A stretch of 64,000 nt of DNA from Actinotalea endophytica (GTDB lineage: Bacteria; Actinomycetota; Actinomycetes; Actinomycetales; Cellulomonadaceae): contig NZ_JAOVZU010000005.1 in the NCBI RefSeq assembly GCF_025717005.1, forward strand, positions 186,001-250,000. Reading direction: 5' to 3'. The position numbers were made by a program, and so were the translations under genes. Under the pieces are notes generated by a model that searched no databases, had not been told where the DNA came from, and was given only the letters and a program-made list of their open reading frames with translations. Below, piece by piece: positions 1-10,083 of this stretch; positions within the stretch are counted from its first letter, which is position 1; every line of letters starts with the position of its first letter.

Positions 1-271
1 TGTCGCGGTCGAGCACGCAGTTCAGGGTGTTCGCCGAGCCTGCGGCCGCAGTGCCCCCGACCAACGTCGCGAGCACGAGACCGATCGACGGGAGCCCGCC
101 GGCCGCCAGGATCATCGTCGGCACGGTGGTCACCAGGAGCAGCTCGATGATCCGCGGCTTGGTCAGCGCGACGTAGGCGGCTGCGCTGCGCACCACGCGC
201 ACGCCCACCGCGGCGACGCGGGCACCCGGCGCCTGAGCGGGCCCGTCGGCCACCGCCGACGACTCGGTCAC
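1..271 (-). CDS. ctaB: Protoheme IX farnesyltransferase (heme O synthase), N-terminal part, cut by window edge
   Basis: Only the first 90 codons are present; the gene continues beyond base 1. The enzyme transfers farnesyl diphosphate to heme b to make heme O for cytochrome oxidase and is an integral membrane protein of the UbiA prenyltransferase family. Visible are a polar N-terminus, the family-typical [12 protein letters not shown] stretch opening the first membrane helix, a second hydrophobic segment, and the NCVLDRD motif that begins the Asp-rich prenyl-diphosphate site. The GTG start at 271 is chosen because it is the first plausible start before the conserved region. It is divergent from tkt, a neighbourhood common in actinomycetes. 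Confidence 0.9.
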   Translation of the reverse strand, partial: MTESSAVADGPAQAPGARVAAVGVRVVRSAAAYVALTKPRIIELLLVTTVPTMILAAGGLPSIGLVLATLVGGTAAAGSANTLNCVLDRD

Positions 272-615
272 GCTGCGCACTGTCGGCTTGCTCCGTTCGC
301 GGTGAGGTCGCGCACCGGCCCGGCCTCCGGCGTCGGGGACCATGGTAGGCGACGGAGGCCGCATTCACAGGAGATGACGCCCTGCCGAGAGCGAACGACG
401 CGCGAGCGGCAAGGGACAGGAGTCCCACTGCCCGTCGCCGGGTGATCGTCCCGGCCCCACGGCGACGGTTCGCACGTCGGACACGGACAGTGGTCCCAGA
501 CATGGGCGGCTAGGCTCGTCGCGGTCACCGACGACGGTGGACCCGTGCTCGTCCGGGCCCTTGATCCCGCACGGAGCGTGCCCCAGATCCCCTCCCCGGG
601 AAGGATCGAGCTGAC
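272..615. promoter_or_regulatory. Divergent ctaB-tkt intergenic region with a possible tkt -10 box
   Basis: These 344 bases carry no gene I can support. A TAGGCT hexamer at 511-516 fits the actinomycete -10 pattern TANNNT and would give a tkt leader of roughly 90 bases. I see no convincing -35 element and no operator-like palindrome. The tkt ribosome binding site is the GGGAAGGA run at about 598-605. Confidence 0.35.
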
Positions 616-2697
616 GTGAACGCGCTGGAGTGGACCGACCTTGATCGTCGCGCGGTGGACACCGTGCGAGTGCTGGCCGCAGACGCGGTCGAGAAGGTCG
701 GCAACGGCCACCCTGGGACGGCGATCTCGCTGGCCCCGCTCGCCTACCTGCTCTACCAGCGCGTGATGCGCCACGACCCCAGCCAGCCGGAATGGCTCGG
801 CCGCGACCGCTTCATCCTCTCGGCGGGCCACTCGAGCCTCACCCAGTACATCCAGCTGTACCTGGCCGGCTACGGCCTGTCGCTGTCGGACCTCGAGGCG
901 CTTCGCACCTGGGGCTCCAAGACCCCGGGTCACCCCGAGTGGGGCCACACCGCCGGCGTCGAGATCACCACCGGTCCGCTCGGCCAGGGCGTGTCCAGCG
1001 CGGTCGGGTTCGCGATGGCCGCCCGCCGGGAGCGCGGCCTGCTCGACCCGGATGCAGCACCCGGCACGAGCCCGTTCGACCACCACGTCTACGTGATCGC
1101 GTCCGACGGTGACCTGCAGGAGGGCGTGTCCTCGGAGGCGTCCTCGATCGCCGGCACCCAGAAGCTCGGCAACCTCGTGGTCGTCTGGGACGACAACCAC
1201 ATCTCGATCGAGGGCGACACGTCGATCGCGTTCACCGAGGACGTGCTGGCCCGCTACGAGGCCTACGGGTGGCACACCCAGTCCGTCGACTGGACGGCGA
1301 CCGGCGAGTACGTCGAGGACGTCGAGGCCCTGAACGCCGCGATCGAGGCCGCGAAGGCGGTCACCGACCAGCCGTCGATCATCCGCCTGCGCACGATCAT
1401 CGCCTGGCCGGCCCCGCACGCGAAGAACACCCACGGTGCGCACGGCGCCAAGCTCGGTGGCGACGAGGTCGCCGCGCTCAAGGAGGTCCTCGGCTTCGAC
1501 CCGACCGCGTCGTTCGCGGTGGAGCCCGAGGTCATCGCGCACACCCGGGCCGCGGTCCGTCGGGGCGAGGCCGCGCACGCGGAGTGGGACGTCCGGCTCG
1601 CCGAGTGGCGTGCCGCCAACCCCGAGCGCTCCGCACTGCTCGACCGGCTCGTCGCGCACGAGCTCCCCGAGGGCTGGGCCGACGCCCTTCCCACGTTCGA
1701 GGCCGGGACCTCGGTCGCAACGCGCGCGGCCTCCGGCAAGATCCTCGGCGCCCTCGCACCCGTGCTGCCCGAGCTGTGGGGCGGCTCGGCCGACCTGGCC
1801 GGCTCGAACAACACCACGATGAAGGGCGAGCCCTCGTTCCTGCCGCCCGAGCGCTCGTCGCACGAGTTCGCCGGTGACTGGTACGGCCGCACCCTGCACT
1901 TCGGGATCCGCGAGCATGCGATGGGCGCGATCCTCAACGGCATCGCCCTGCACGGCCTGACCCGGCCGTACGGCGGCACCTTCTTCACCTTCAGCGACTA
2001 CATGCGCGGCGCGGTGCGTCTGGCCGCGCTGATGGGCGTGCCCTCGATCTTCGTGTGGACCCACGACTCGATCGGTCTCGGCGAGGACGGCCCGACCCAC
2101 CAGCCGGTCGAGCACCTCGCGGCCACCCGCGCGATCCCCGGCCTGGACATCGTGCGCCCGGCCGACGCGAACGAGACCGCCGCCGCCTGGCAGGCGATCC
2201 TCGCCCAGCGCGAGCGCCCGGCCGGCATCGTCCTGACCCGGCAGAACATCCCGGTGTTCCCGCGCGGGGTCGACGGGTACGCGACCACCGACGGCGTGGC
2301 CAAGGGGGCCTACGTGCTGCTCGACGCGTCGAACGGCGCCCCGGAGGTCATCCTGATCGCCACCGGCTCCGAGGTCTCGCTCGCCGTCGAGGCGCGCACG
2401 CACCTCGAGGCCGCCGGCACCCCGACGCGCGTCGTCTCCGCGCCGTGCCTCGAGTGGTTCGAACGCCAGGACCGTGCCTACCGTGAGAGCGTGCTGCCCC
2501 CCACCGTGCGCGCCAGGGTCTCCGTCGAGGCCGGTATCGCGATGCCGTGGGCGGGCCTGGTCGGTGACGCGGGCCGGTCGGTCTCCCTCGAGCACTACGG
2601 GGCGTCGGCCGACTACCAGACCCTCTACCGGGAGTTCGGCATCACCACCGAGGCCGTGATCACCGCGGCTCGCGAGTCGATCGCCGCGGCCGGCTAG
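616..2697 (+). CDS. tkt: Transketolase
   Basis: Thiamine-diphosphate enzyme of the non-oxidative pentose phosphate pathway, moving two-carbon ketol units between sugar phosphates in the cytoplasm. The 693-residue protein is full length. GNGHPG (29-34) contains the substrate-binding His. The diphosphate/Mg motif runs from SDGDLQEG (163-170) to DDNHIS (192-197). The second half has the pyrimidine-domain [10 protein letters not shown] stretch and the [19 protein letters not shown] loop. The GTG start follows GGGAAGGA by about ten bases. It is the first gene of a same-strand run with tal, zwf, opcA and pgl, so it is probably co-transcribed with the oxidative branch. Confidence 0.97.
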   Translation: MNALEWTDLDRRAVDTVRVLAADAVEKVGNGHPGTAISLAPLAYLLYQRVMRHDPSQPEWLGRDRFILSAGHSSLTQYIQLYLAGYGLSLSDLEALRTWGSKTPGHPEWGHTAGVEITTGPLGQGVSSAVGFAMAARRERGLLDPDAAPGTSPFDHHVYVIASDGDLQEGVSSEASSIAGTQKLGNLVVVWDDNHISIEGDTSIAFTEDVLARYEAYGWHTQSVDWTATGEYVEDVEALNAAIEAAKAVTDQPSIIRLRTIIAWPAPHAKNTHGAHGAKLGGDEVAALKEVLGFDPTASFAVEPEVIAHTRAAVRRGEAAHAEWDVRLAEWRAANPERSALLDRLVAHELPEGWADALPTFEAGTSVATRAASGKILGALAPVLPELWGGSADLAGSNNTTMKGEPSFLPPERSSHEFAGDWYGRTLHFGIREHAMGAILNGIALHGLTRPYGGTFFTFSDYMRGAVRLAALMGVPSIFVWTHDSIGLGEDGPTHQPVEHLAATRAIPGLDIVRPADANETAAAWQAILAQRERPAGIVLTRQNIPVFPRGVDGYATTDGVAKGAYVLLDASNGAPEVILIATGSEVSLAVEARTHLEAAGTPTRVVSAPCLEWFERQDRAYRESVLPPTVRARVSVEAGIAMPWAGLVGDAGRSVSLEHYGASADYQTLYREFGITTEAVITAARESIAAAG

Positions 2698-2781
2698 CCC
2701 GGGAGCGGGGCAGCACGTCGACGCTCTGCGCCGACACCGTTCATCGGCGGGTCCGACGATCCGCCAGGAAGGGAGCTGCCC

Positions 2782-3912
2782 ATGTCCGCCCAGATCCTGC
2801 CGGCGGAGCTACCCGGCCCGCTCAGCGCCTTGCGTGACGCGGGTGTCGCGGTGTGGCTGGACGACCTGTCGCGCCCACTGGTGCGCGACGGCGTCCTGGC
2901 CGACCTCGTGCTCACCCGCGGCGTCATCGGGGTCACCTCGAACCCGTCGATCTTCGCCAAGGCGCTGAGCGGCACGCAGGCCTACGACGCCCAGCTCGGC
3001 GAGCTGGCCGAGCAGCAGGCCTCGCTCGACGACGCCGTGCTCCGGATCACGACCGACGACGTGCGTTCTGCCTGCGACGTCCTCGCCGACGTCCATGCGG
3101 CGACCGGCGGCGTGGACGGCCGGGTCTCGATCGAGGTCGACCCGCGTCTGGCCCACGACACCGACGGCACCGTCGAGGCGGCCCGGCGGCTCTGGCGCAC
3201 GGTCGACCGCCCCAACCTGTTCATCAAGATCCCGGCGACCGTCGAGGGGCTCCCGGCGATCACCCAGGTGCTCGCCGAGGGGATCAGCGTCAACGTGACC
3301 CTGATCTTCTCGCTCGAGCGCTACGAACGGGTCATCGAGGCGCATCTCGCGGGCCTGGAGCGCGCGCAGGCCGCGGGCGTGACCCTGGCCGGTCTCGCCT
3401 CGGTCGCGTCGTTCTTCGTGTCCCGTGTCGACACGAAGGTCGACGACCGGCTCGAGAAGATCGGCGACGACGAGGCGCTCGCCCTGCGCGGCACCGCTGC
3501 GATCGCCAACGCCCGGCTCGCCTACGCGCTGTGGCAGGAGAACACCGCATCCGCCCGGTGGGAGCGGCTGGCTCGGGCCGGCGCGCTCCCCCAACGGCCG
3601 CTCTGGGCATCGACGAGCGTGAAGAACCCCACGTACCGGGACACCCGCTACGTCGACGAGCTCGTCGCCCCGAGCACCGTCAACACCATGCCGGGCACGA
3701 CGCTGGCCGCCGTGGCCGACCACGGGACGATCACCGGCCCGACCGCGCTCGACGCGGATGACGCGCGTACCGTCATGGCTCGGCTGGCAACCGCAGGCGT
3801 GGACCTGGACGATGTGACCGACGAGCTGGAGGTCGAAGGAGTGCAGGCGTTCATCGACAGCTGGGAGAACCTTCGGGACACCGTGCGAACGGGCCTGGAG
3901 GCGACCAGGTGA
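2782..3912 (+). CDS. tal: Transaldolase
   Basis: Transfers a dihydroxyacetone unit from sedoheptulose-7-phosphate to glyceraldehyde-3-phosphate. At 376 residues it has the long actinobacterial/cyanobacterial form. VTSNPSIF (51-58) and VSIEVDP (115-121) are family signatures, and Lys149 in IKIPAT is the expected Schiff-base lysine. The ATG start follows AGGAAGGGAG by about six bases. The stop overlaps the zwf GTG by four bases, so the two are translationally coupled. In some relatives pgi lies between tal and zwf; here it does not. Confidence 0.96.
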   Translation: MSAQILPAELPGPLSALRDAGVAVWLDDLSRPLVRDGVLADLVLTRGVIGVTSNPSIFAKALSGTQAYDAQLGELAEQQASLDDAVLRITTDDVRSACDVLADVHAATGGVDGRVSIEVDPRLAHDTDGTVEAARRLWRTVDRPNLFIKIPATVEGLPAITQVLAEGISVNVTLIFSLERYERVIEAHLAGLERAQAAGVTLAGLASVASFFVSRVDTKVDDRLEKIGDDEALALRGTAAIANARLAYALWQENTASARWERLARAGALPQRPLWASTSVKNPTYRDTRYVDELVAPSTVNTMPGTTLAAVADHGTITGPTALDADDARTVMARLATAGVDLDDVTDELEVEGVQAFIDSWENLRDTVRTGLEATR

Positions 3913-5447
3913 GCAGAGCCATCAGTGCGGAGCACAACCCGCTCCGCGATCCGCGGGACCGGCGACTGCCGCGCATCGCCGGCCCGTGCGGGCTGGTGAT
4001 CTTCGGCGTCACCGGAGACCTGGCGCGCAAGAAGCTCATGCCCGCCGTGTACGACCTCGCCAACCGCGGCCTGCTGCCACCCGGCTTCGCGCTCACCGGC
4101 TTCGCCCGGCGCGACTGGGAGGACCAGGACTTCGCCCAGGTGGTGCACGACGCGGTCCAGGAGCACGCCCGCACACCGTTCCGCGAGGACACCTGGAAGC
4201 AGCTCGCCTCCGGGATCCGCTTCGTCCAGGGTGAGTTCGGCGACGAGTCCGCCTTCGACCGGCTCAGCGAGCAGGTCGCCGAGCTCGACGCCGAGCAGGG
4301 CACCAACGGCAACCACGCCTTCTACCTGTCCGTCCCGCCGAAGGCGTTCCCACTCGTGCTCGAGCAGCTCGCGCGATCGGGTCTGTCCGAGCAGCGCGAG
4401 GGCACCTGGCGCCGGGTCGTCATCGAGAAGCCCTTCGGCAGCGACCTCGCCTCGTCGCGTGAGCTGAACGGCGTCGTCTCCCGCGTGTTCGCACCCGAGT
4501 CGGTGTTCCGGATCGACCACTACCTCGGCAAGGAGACGGTCCAGAACCTGCTGGCGCTGCGCTTCGCGAACCAGCTCTTCGAGCCGATCTGGAACGCCAA
4601 CTACGTCGACCACGTGCAGATCACGATGGCCGAGGACATCGGCATCGCGAGCCGTGCGGGCTACTACGACGGCATCGGCGCGGCCCGCGACGTGATCCAG
4701 AACCACCTGCTCCAGCTCCTCGCGCTGACCGCCATGGAGGAACCCGTCTCGTTCGACGCCGACGACCTGCGCGCCGAGAAGGAGAAGGTGCTCTCCGCGG
4801 TGCGCCTGCCCCGTGACCTCGGCAAGCACACGTCGCGCGGCCAGTACGTCGCGGGGTGGCAGGGTGGCGAGAAGGTGCACGGGTACCTCGACGAGGACGG
4901 CGTCCCGCCGACCTCGACCACCGAGACGTTCGCCGCGATCCGGGTGGACATCGACACCCGCCGCTGGGCCGGAGTGCCGTTCTACCTGCGGACCGGCAAG
5001 CGCCTCGGCCGCCGGGTGACCGAGGTCGCCGTCGTCTTCAAGCGCGCTCCCCACCTGCCCTTCCAGTCCACCGCGACCGAGGAGCTCGGCAAGAACGCCC
5101 TCGTGATCCGGGTGCAGCCCGACGAGGGCGTGACCCTGAGGTTCGGCTCCAAGGTGCCCGGCACGGCCATGGAGGTGCGGGACGTCACGATGGACTTCGG
5201 GTACGGCCATGCCTTCACCGAGTCCTCCCCGGAGGCCTACGAGCGGCTGATCCTGGACGTGCTGCTCGGCGACCCGCCGCTCTTCCCGCGTCAGCGCGAG
5301 GTCGAGCTGTCCTGGCAGATCCTCGACCCGATCATCGAGTACTGGGCCAAGCACGGCGCACCCGACCCCTACGAGTCCGGCTCGTGGGGCCCGACCTCCG
5401 CGGACGCGATGATGGCCCGCGACGGCCGCGCCTGGCGCCGGCCGTGA
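3909..5447 (+). CDS. zwf: Glucose-6-phosphate 1-dehydrogenase
   Basis: Oxidises glucose-6-phosphate to 6-phosphogluconolactone, the entry step of the oxidative pentose phosphate pathway and a major NADPH source. The 512-residue protein has the dinucleotide fold [10 protein letters not shown] (33-42), EKPFG (173-177) and the active-site signature RIDHYLGKE (201-209), followed by a full C-terminal domain. The GTG start sits in a GTGA overlap with the tal stop. opcA follows 16 bases downstream, as expected for the assembly partner of this enzyme in actinomycetes. Confidence 0.97.
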   Translation: MSRAISAEHNPLRDPRDRRLPRIAGPCGLVIFGVTGDLARKKLMPAVYDLANRGLLPPGFALTGFARRDWEDQDFAQVVHDAVQEHARTPFREDTWKQLASGIRFVQGEFGDESAFDRLSEQVAELDAEQGTNGNHAFYLSVPPKAFPLVLEQLARSGLSEQREGTWRRVVIEKPFGSDLASSRELNGVVSRVFAPESVFRIDHYLGKETVQNLLALRFANQLFEPIWNANYVDHVQITMAEDIGIASRAGYYDGIGAARDVIQNHLLQLLALTAMEEPVSFDADDLRAEKEKVLSAVRLPRDLGKHTSRGQYVAGWQGGEKVHGYLDEDGVPPTSTTETFAAIRVDIDTRRWAGVPFYLRTGKRLGRRVTEVAVVFKRAPHLPFQSTATEELGKNALVIRVQPDEGVTLRFGSKVPGTAMEVRDVTMDFGYGHAFTESSPEAYERLILDVLLGDPPLFPRQREVELSWQILDPIIEYWAKHGAPDPYESGSWGPTSADAMMARDGRAWRRP

Positions 5448-5463
5448 GAACCCGGAGGACCAC

Positions 5464-6381
5464 ATGATCATCGACCTGCCCCAGACCACCACCGGGGACG
5501 TCGCGCGGGCGCTGGTCCAGGTGCGCGACGAGGGCGGCGCCATCGCGCTCGGACGCGTGCTCACCCTCGTGATCGACGCCGGCGACCGCGACCCCGAGCC
5601 CGCCATCGAGGCCGCGAACGTCGCGAGCCGCGAGCACCCCTGCCGGATCATCGTGCTGTGCCGGTGCGGCAACCCCGAGGCCCGCCTCGACGGCCAGATC
5701 CGTGTGGGCGGGGACGCCGGCGCGAGCGAGGTCATCGTGCTGCGCGCAGGCCCCGACCTGCTCGACCACGCCGACACGCTCATCACGCCGCTGCTCCTGC
5801 CCGACGCGCCGATCGTCACGTGGTGGCCGAACGAGGTGCCCGAGGACCCCTTCGACCACCCGCTCGGTGGCATGGCCCACCGCCGGATCAGCGACACGCT
5901 GGCCTGCCGTCACCCCGGTGACAGCCTGCGGCAGCTGCGCGAGAACTACCGCGACGGAGACACGGACCTCGCCTGGACCCGGCTCACGGTCTGGCGTGGG
6001 TTGCTCGCCGCCGCCCTGGACCAGCCCCCGTACGAGCGCGTGACGAAGGCCGTCGTCGCCGGCCACGACACGCACCCGTCGGTGACCCTGCTCGTGGCGT
6101 GGCTCGCGTACGCGCTGCGCTGCCCGGTGGAGACCGAGCTCAGCCCCGACGTCGAGGGTGTCACCCAGGTTCGGCTCGAGCGCAGCTCCGGCCCGGTGGT
6201 GCTGGACCGGCCCGACGGGCGGGTCGCGACGCTCAGCCAGCCCGGCCAGCCGGACCGCACGATCGCCATGCCGCTGCGCACCCTCACCGAGTGCCTCGCC
6301 GAAGAGCTCCGCCGGCTCGACGCCGACGAGGTCTACGGCGCGGTGCTGACCGACGGCCTGCACCGGATCGGTGCGGCATGA
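5464..6381 (+). CDS. opcA: Glucose-6-phosphate dehydrogenase assembly protein OpcA
   Basis: Non-catalytic partner that promotes oligomerisation and activity of G6PD in cyanobacteria and actinomycetes. The 305-residue length and the pattern fit the family: an N-terminal MIIDLP segment, a Cys-containing RIIVLCRC strand, and the central TLITPLLLPDAPIVTWWPNE stretch. The ATG at 5464 follows GGAGG at about 5453. It ends in an ATGA overlap with pgl, which supports one polycistronic message from tkt to pgl. I see no catalytic motif, consistent with a scaffold role. Confidence 0.93.
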   Translation: MIIDLPQTTTGDVARALVQVRDEGGAIALGRVLTLVIDAGDRDPEPAIEAANVASREHPCRIIVLCRCGNPEARLDGQIRVGGDAGASEVIVLRAGPDLLDHADTLITPLLLPDAPIVTWWPNEVPEDPFDHPLGGMAHRRISDTLACRHPGDSLRQLRENYRDGDTDLAWTRLTVWRGLLAAALDQPPYERVTKAVVAGHDTHPSVTLLVAWLAYALRCPVETELSPDVEGVTQVRLERSSGPVVLDRPDGRVATLSQPGQPDRTIAMPLRTLTECLAEELRRLDADEVYGAVLTDGLHRIGAA

Positions 6382-7133
6382 CCGGGCCCACGCCCCGGTT
6401 CGTGGTGCACCCCGACAAGCAGGTCCTCGCCGACGCCGTCGCGGCCCGCCTGGTCACGGCGCTCGTCGACGCGCAGTCCGAACGGGAGATCGCCGAGCTG
6501 GTCCTCACCGGCGGGTCGATGGGCGCCGCGACCGTCGCGGCCCTGGCCCGCATCCCGGCGCGCGCCGCGGTCGACTGGTCGCGGGTGCAGGTGTGGTGGG
6601 GCGACGAGCGCTACCTGCCCAGCGGGAACCCCGACCGGAACTGCACCCAGTGCGACGACGCCGGGCTGATGGAGCTCGGCCTGGACCCCGCCCTCGTGCA
6701 CCGCGTCCCCGGTCCCGACACCAGCGAGTCCACCGAGGACTCCGCGGAGCGCTATGCGGCGACCGTCCGGGACCACGGCACCGGGCCGTTCGACGTCGTC
6801 CTCCTCGGGGTCGGCCCGGACGCGCACGTGGCCTCGCTGTTCCCGCACCACCCGGCCCAGACGGCCGGCGGCACGATCACCGTGCCGGTGCACGACTCCC
6901 CCAAGCCGCCGGCCGATCGGGTCTCGCTCACCTTCGACGCGCTGATGCGCGCGCGACAGGTGTGGTTCCTCGTCTCGGGTGCGGAGAAGGCCGACGCGGT
7001 CGCGGCCGCCGCCGCGCCCGGCGCGGACAGGTGGGACGTGCCGGCCGCGGGCGTGCGCGGGACGGACGCCACGCTGTGGCTGCTCGACCTGGCTGCGGCG
7101 GCGGCGCTGCCCGGCGGGACTGCCGGCCCCTGA
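6378..7133 (+). CDS. pgl: 6-Phosphogluconolactonase
   Basis: Hydrolyses 6-phosphogluconolactone made by Zwf. The 251-residue protein belongs to the NagB/SugarP_isomerase-like fold. LVLTGGSMG near the N-terminus is the phosphate-binding loop, VQVWWGDERYLP the family signature, and DVVLLGVGPDAHVASLFP the active-site segment with the conserved Asp and His. The ATG overlaps the opcA stop by four bases. It is the last gene of the operon; hypB converges on it with only two bases between the stop codons, so a terminator, if any, lies inside coding sequence. Confidence 0.95.
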   Translation: MTGPTPRFVVHPDKQVLADAVAARLVTALVDAQSEREIAELVLTGGSMGAATVAALARIPARAAVDWSRVQVWWGDERYLPSGNPDRNCTQCDDAGLMELGLDPALVHRVPGPDTSESTEDSAERYAATVRDHGTGPFDVVLLGVGPDAHVASLFPHHPAQTAGGTITVPVHDSPKPPADRVSLTFDALMRARQVWFLVSGAEKADAVAAAAAPGADRWDVPAAGVRGTDATLWLLDLAAAAALPGGTAGP

Positions 7134-7135
7134 GG

Positions 7136-8143
7136 TCAGGGGCGCCGGGCGTCCAGCCAGGCGTACCAGGCGTCGAGGTTCTCCCCGGTCTTCGCCGACA
7201 GGGGAAGCACCTCGACCCCGGGCCGCAGCGTGCGCGCGTGCCGGGTGAGCGCCTCGACGTCGAAGTCGACGTAGGGCAGCAGGTCGGTCTTGTTCACCAC
7301 GACGAGGTCCGCCGCGGCGAACATGTGCGGGTACTTGAGTGGCTTGTCGTCGCCCTCGGTGACCGAGATGACGACCACCCGGGCGGCCTCGCCGAGGTCG
7401 AACAGGGCCGGGCACACCAGGTTGCCGACGTTCTCCACCATGACGAGGGATCCTGGCTCGGGGGCGAGGCTCTGCAGCGCGGTCTGCAGCATCTCGGCGT
7501 CGAGGTGGCACCCGGCGCCGGTGTTGACCTGCACGGCGCGGGCGCCTGCGGCGCGGATCCGCTCGGCGTCCAGCAGGGTCTCCTGGTCACCCTCGACGAC
7601 CAGCACGGGCCGGTCGGAGGTCTCGCGGATGGTCCGCTCGAGCAACGTCGTCTTGCCGCTGCCGGGCGAGCTCATCAGGTTCAGCGCGACGATGTCGTGC
7701 TCGGCCAGCCAGGCCCTGGTCGTCGCGGCCAGCGCGTCGTTCTTGCCGAGCACGTCGAGCTCGAGGTCCATGGTGGTGGTGTGCTCGTGCCCGGCCGGCT
7801 CGGCCATCGTCGCGGTGTGCGCGTGCCCGGCGGCCGGCTCGACCATCGTCGCGGTGTGCGCGTGCCCGCCGACCGGCTCGGCCGACGGCGCGGTGTGCGC
7901 GTGCCCGCCGACCGGCTCGGCCGACGGCGCGGTGTGCGCGTGCCCGCCGACCGGGTCGGCCGCCGAAACCGCGTGCTCCGCGGGCGGCGCGTCGTGCGTG
8001 TGGAAGGTGAGTCCGCCGTCATGGCTGTGCGGCTCATCGGGGGTGTGGGTGTGCGTGACGCCGTCGTGCGTGTGCGTCACCGCACCGCTCGCCGGGTCGA
8101 CCACCCGCACGTCCGTCGCCCCGCACCCGCAGGTGTCGCACAC
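7136..8143 (-). CDS. hypB: Hydrogenase/urease nickel-insertion GTPase HypB with His-rich repeat domain
   Basis: SIMIBI-class GTPase that delivers Ni(II) to [NiFe]-hydrogenase (and sometimes urease) precursors with HypA. The protein (335 residues) opens with the CDTCGCG metal motif. A low-complexity segment to about residue 125 follows, with 19 histidines and five imperfect 13-residue repeats, then the GTPase domain with P-loop SSPGSGKTT (158-166), GCHLDA (211-216; metal-site Cys-His) and NKTD. The GTG start is directly adjacent to the hypA stop. No hydrogenase or urease structural gene lies in the window, so the client enzyme is elsewhere or the pair has another nickel role. Confidence 0.94.
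   Translation of the reverse strand: MCDTCGCGATDVRVVDPASGAVTHTHDGVTHTHTPDEPHSHDGGLTFHTHDAPPAEHAVSAADPVGGHAHTAPSAEPVGGHAHTAPSAEPVGGHAHTATMVEPAAGHAHTATMAEPAGHEHTTTMDLELDVLGKNDALAATTRAWLAEHDIVALNLMSSPGSGKTTLLERTIRETSDRPVLVVEGDQETLLDAERIRAAGARAVQVNTGAGCHLDAEMLQTALQSLAPEPGSLVMVENVGNLVCPALFDLGEAARVVVISVTEGDDKPLKYPHMFAAADLVVVNKTDLLPYVDFDVEALTRHARTLRPGVEVLPLSAKTGENLDAWYAWLDARRP
7769..7957 (-). repeat. 39-bp tandem repeats coding the HypB His-rich segment
   Basis: About five consecutive 39-base units encode 13-residue blocks of the form EPVGGHAHTAPSA (HypB residues 63-125). The first three units are nearly identical at the DNA level; the inner two to three diverge (TMV/TMA endings). This is an in-frame expansion that sets the number of HAH metal-binding motifs, and it could vary in copy number between strains by slippage. 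It has no spacer/repeat alternation, so it is not CRISPR. Confidence 0.85.
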
Positions 8144-8473
8144 TCAGACCACCTCCACCGACGCCACCACCAGGGACCGGCCCGCGACCACCTCGGCGTC
8201 CGTGCTCCCGCACGGGCACTGGGGAAGCAGGTCCGGCATGTCGAACTCCGTCCCGCACACCCGGCAGTGTCCCCTGCCGAGCTCCTCCTCGATGTCCAGC
8301 CAGGCACCCTCGAGGGTCGTGCCCGTCACGGCCAGGTCGAAGCAGAAGCGCACGGCGTCGGGGACGATGCCGGCGAGGGTGCCGATGCGCAGCCGTACGC
8401 CTCGGACCGCCCGCCCGTCGGTGTGTGCCACCACGGTGCGAACGACGTCCTGGGTGATCGACAGCTCATGCAT
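8144..8473 (-). CDS. hypA: Hydrogenase maturation nickel metallochaperone HypA
   Basis: Small zinc/nickel protein working with HypB. The 109 residues start MHEL, where His2 and Glu3 form the Ni(II) site. The structural zinc site is visible as Cys70-X2-Cys73 and Cys86-X-Cys88. The second pair has one residue between cysteines instead of the usual two (PQCPCGS). The ATG is preceded by GGAGGG at seven bases. hypB begins immediately after the stop, giving a two-gene hypA-hypB operon on the minus strand. Confidence 0.93.
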   Translation of the reverse strand: MHELSITQDVVRTVVAHTDGRAVRGVRLRIGTLAGIVPDAVRFCFDLAVTGTTLEGAWLDIEEELGRGHCRVCGTEFDMPDLLPQCPCGSTDAEVVAGRSLVVASVEVV

Positions 8474-8542
8474 CCGGCGCCCTCCGTGCCCACAGACTAG
8501 GCACGGCGACCACCGTGCGAGTGGGACCAGCGTCCGGAGTGA

Positions 8543-8890
8543 TCAGCCGCCGCGGCGCGCGCGGAGCGCGGCCAGCGCCTCCTCGAGGATCGCGGCGCCG
8601 TCCTCGTCGGTCCGCCGCTCCTTCACGTAGGCCAGGTGCGTCTTGTACGGCTCGTTGCGCACCGGCGCCGGCGGGTTGTCCTTCTCCTGGCCGGCCGGGA
8701 AGCCGCAGCGCGGGCAGTCCCAGGTCTCGGGGACCTCGATGCCGGCCTCCTCGGCGAAGCTCGGACGGGTCTCGTGCCCGTTGGCACACCAGTAGGACAC
8801 CCAGACCCGAGGCGCGGCGTCGCCGCGCTCAGCCTCGCCCATCGGACCGGCACCCACTCGGGAGCCGCGGATCGCACTTCCGCTCGCCAT
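8543..8890 (-). CDS. rbpA: RNA polymerase-binding protein RbpA
   Basis: Actinomycete-specific transcription factor that binds the primary sigma factor and RNA polymerase and stabilises open complexes. The 115-residue protein has the conserved basic/aromatic core, a putative zinc or zinc-derived element with YWCANGHE and WDCPRCG, and the C-terminal sigma-interaction region ending in KTHLAYVKERR plus a short helix. It starts with the family-typical MASGSAIRGSRVGAGPMGE. It sits upstream of hypA on the same strand, and its presence is a good lineage marker. Confidence 0.95.
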   Translation of the reverse strand: MASGSAIRGSRVGAGPMGEAERGDAAPRVWVSYWCANGHETRPSFAEEAGIEVPETWDCPRCGFPAGQEKDNPPAPVRNEPYKTHLAYVKERRTDEDGAAILEEALAALRARRGG

Positions 8891-8906
8891 GGATCCTGAA
8901 CCCTTC

Positions 8907-9152
8907 TCAGCCGCTGACGCGCTGGATCAGACCGAGCAGGACCACGATCGCGGTCCACACCAGCACCAGACCGACGGTGATCCGGTTGAGGTTCCGCTCC
9001 GCGACACCGGAGCTCCCTGCGCTGCTCGACACACCGCCGCCGAACATGTCCGACAGCCCGCCACCACGGCCCTTGTGCAGCAGCACGAGCACCACGACGA
9101 GGAAGCTGCTGATCACGAGCAGCACCTGGAGGATGATCTTCAGGACGTCCAT
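8907..9152 (-). CDS. secG: Preprotein translocase subunit SecG
   Basis: Accessory subunit of the SecYEG membrane channel. The 81-residue protein has two membrane segments, one near residues 4-22 (VLKIILQVLLVISSFLVVVL) and one near 59-76, joined by a Gly/Ser-rich loop with the typical LHKGRGGGLSDMFGGG motif. I use the ATG at 9152 rather than the longer in-frame start at 9188, because GAGAGACGG precedes it at a good distance and the family starts here. It follows tpiA, the classical pgk-tpiA-secG order. Confidence 0.94.
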   Translation of the reverse strand: MDVLKIILQVLLVISSFLVVVLVLLHKGRGGGLSDMFGGGVSSSAGSSGVAERNLNRITVGLVLVWTAIVVLLGLIQRVSG

Positions 9153-9250
9153 ATCCGTCTCTCGTCGTCGTGGGCAGTCGAACATCAAGGATAGGCGACG
9201 TCAGCCCCAGCACCGAACCACGGTTCGGGTGAAGCGACGCCGGGCGTGGT

Positions 9251-9282
9251 CGGGGCCCGCCCGACCGCTCGGGCGGGCCCCG
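9251..9282 (-). terminator. Hairpin terminator downstream of tpiA
   Basis: A perfect 14-bp stem (CGGGGCCCGCCCGA and its complement) closes a CCGC tetraloop ten bases past the tpiA stop. There is no T-run, as is common in high-GC genomes. It separates tpiA from secG. Confidence 0.75.
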
Positions 9283-9291
9283 GACGCTACG

Positions 9292-10083
9292 TCAGATGCC
9301 CACCTGGTGGGACTGGTAGCGCACGATCTTCGCGAACTCCTCGGCGTCCAGGCTCGCACCGCCGACCAGCGCACCGTCGACGTCCGACTTCGCCATGATC
9401 GCCGCGACGTTGCCCGACTTCACCGAGCCGCCGTAGAGCACGCGGACCGCGTCGGCGACCTCTGCGCCGTACAGGTCCGACAGCTTGCCCCGGATCGCCG
9501 CGCAGACCTCCTGCGCGTCCTCCGGCGTGGCGACCTCACCGGTGCCGATCGCCCAGACCGGCTCGTAGGCGATGACGATCGTGGCGGCCTGCTCGGCCGT
9601 CAGACCCGCCATGCTGCCCTCGAGCTGCGCGAGGGTGTACGCGACGTGCTCACCGGCCTTGCGGATCTCCAGGCCCTCACCGACGCAGAGGATCGGCACG
9701 AGGCCCTGGCCGAACGCCGAGGCGCACTTGGCCGCGCAGGTCGCGTCGTCCTCGCCGTGGTACTCGCGGCGCTCCGAGTGCCCGACCACCGCGTAGCGGC
9801 AGCCGAGCTTGGCCAGCATGACTGGCGAGATCTCGCCGGTGTAGGCGCCCTCGGTGTGCTTCGAGACGTCCTGCGCGCCGTAGGCGATGTCGAGCTTGTC
9901 GGCGTCGACCAGGGTCTGCACCGAACGGATGTCGGTGAACGGCACCATGACGGCCACCTCGACGTCGGAGACGTCGTGCTTGGCGTCCTTCAGGATCAGC
10001 GCGAGCTTCTGGACCAGATGGATCGCCTGGTGGTGATCCAGGTTCATCTTCCAGTTGCCCGCCATGAGCGGCGTGCGGGTCAT
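9292..10083 (-). CDS. tpiA: Triosephosphate isomerase
   Basis: Interconverts dihydroxyacetone phosphate and glyceraldehyde-3-phosphate in glycolysis. The 263-residue TIM barrel shows the substrate-binding GNWKMN near residue 10, the catalytic-His segment [11 protein letters not shown], the catalytic-Glu signature [13 protein letters not shown] and the phosphate-binding VLYGGSVK. The ATG shares one base with the pgk stop (TGATG), so it is translationally coupled to pgk. Confidence 0.97.
   Translation of the reverse strand: MTRTPLMAGNWKMNLDHHQAIHLVQKLALILKDAKHDVSDVEVAVMVPFTDIRSVQTLVDADKLDIAYGAQDVSKHTEGAYTGEISPVMLAKLGCRYAVVGHSERREYHGEDDATCAAKCASAFGQGLVPILCVGEGLEIRKAGEHVAYTLAQLEGSMAGLTAEQAATIVIAYEPVWAIGTGEVATPEDAQEVCAAIRGKLSDLYGAEVADAVRVLYGGSVKSGNVAAIMAKSDVDGALVGGASLDAEEFAKIVRYQSHQVGI

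Noticed and set aside
268-2595. Very long open frame antisense to transketolase (775 codons), and similar ones at 3648-5897 and 28377-30416
   Set aside because: They lie on the opposite strand of clear enzymes, have Arg/Gly/Asp-rich composition without domains, and are a codon-bias effect of high-GC DNA.
7769-7957. Possible CRISPR-like repeat array
   Set aside because: The 39-bp units are contiguous, in frame and code the HypB His-rich segment; there are no spacers.
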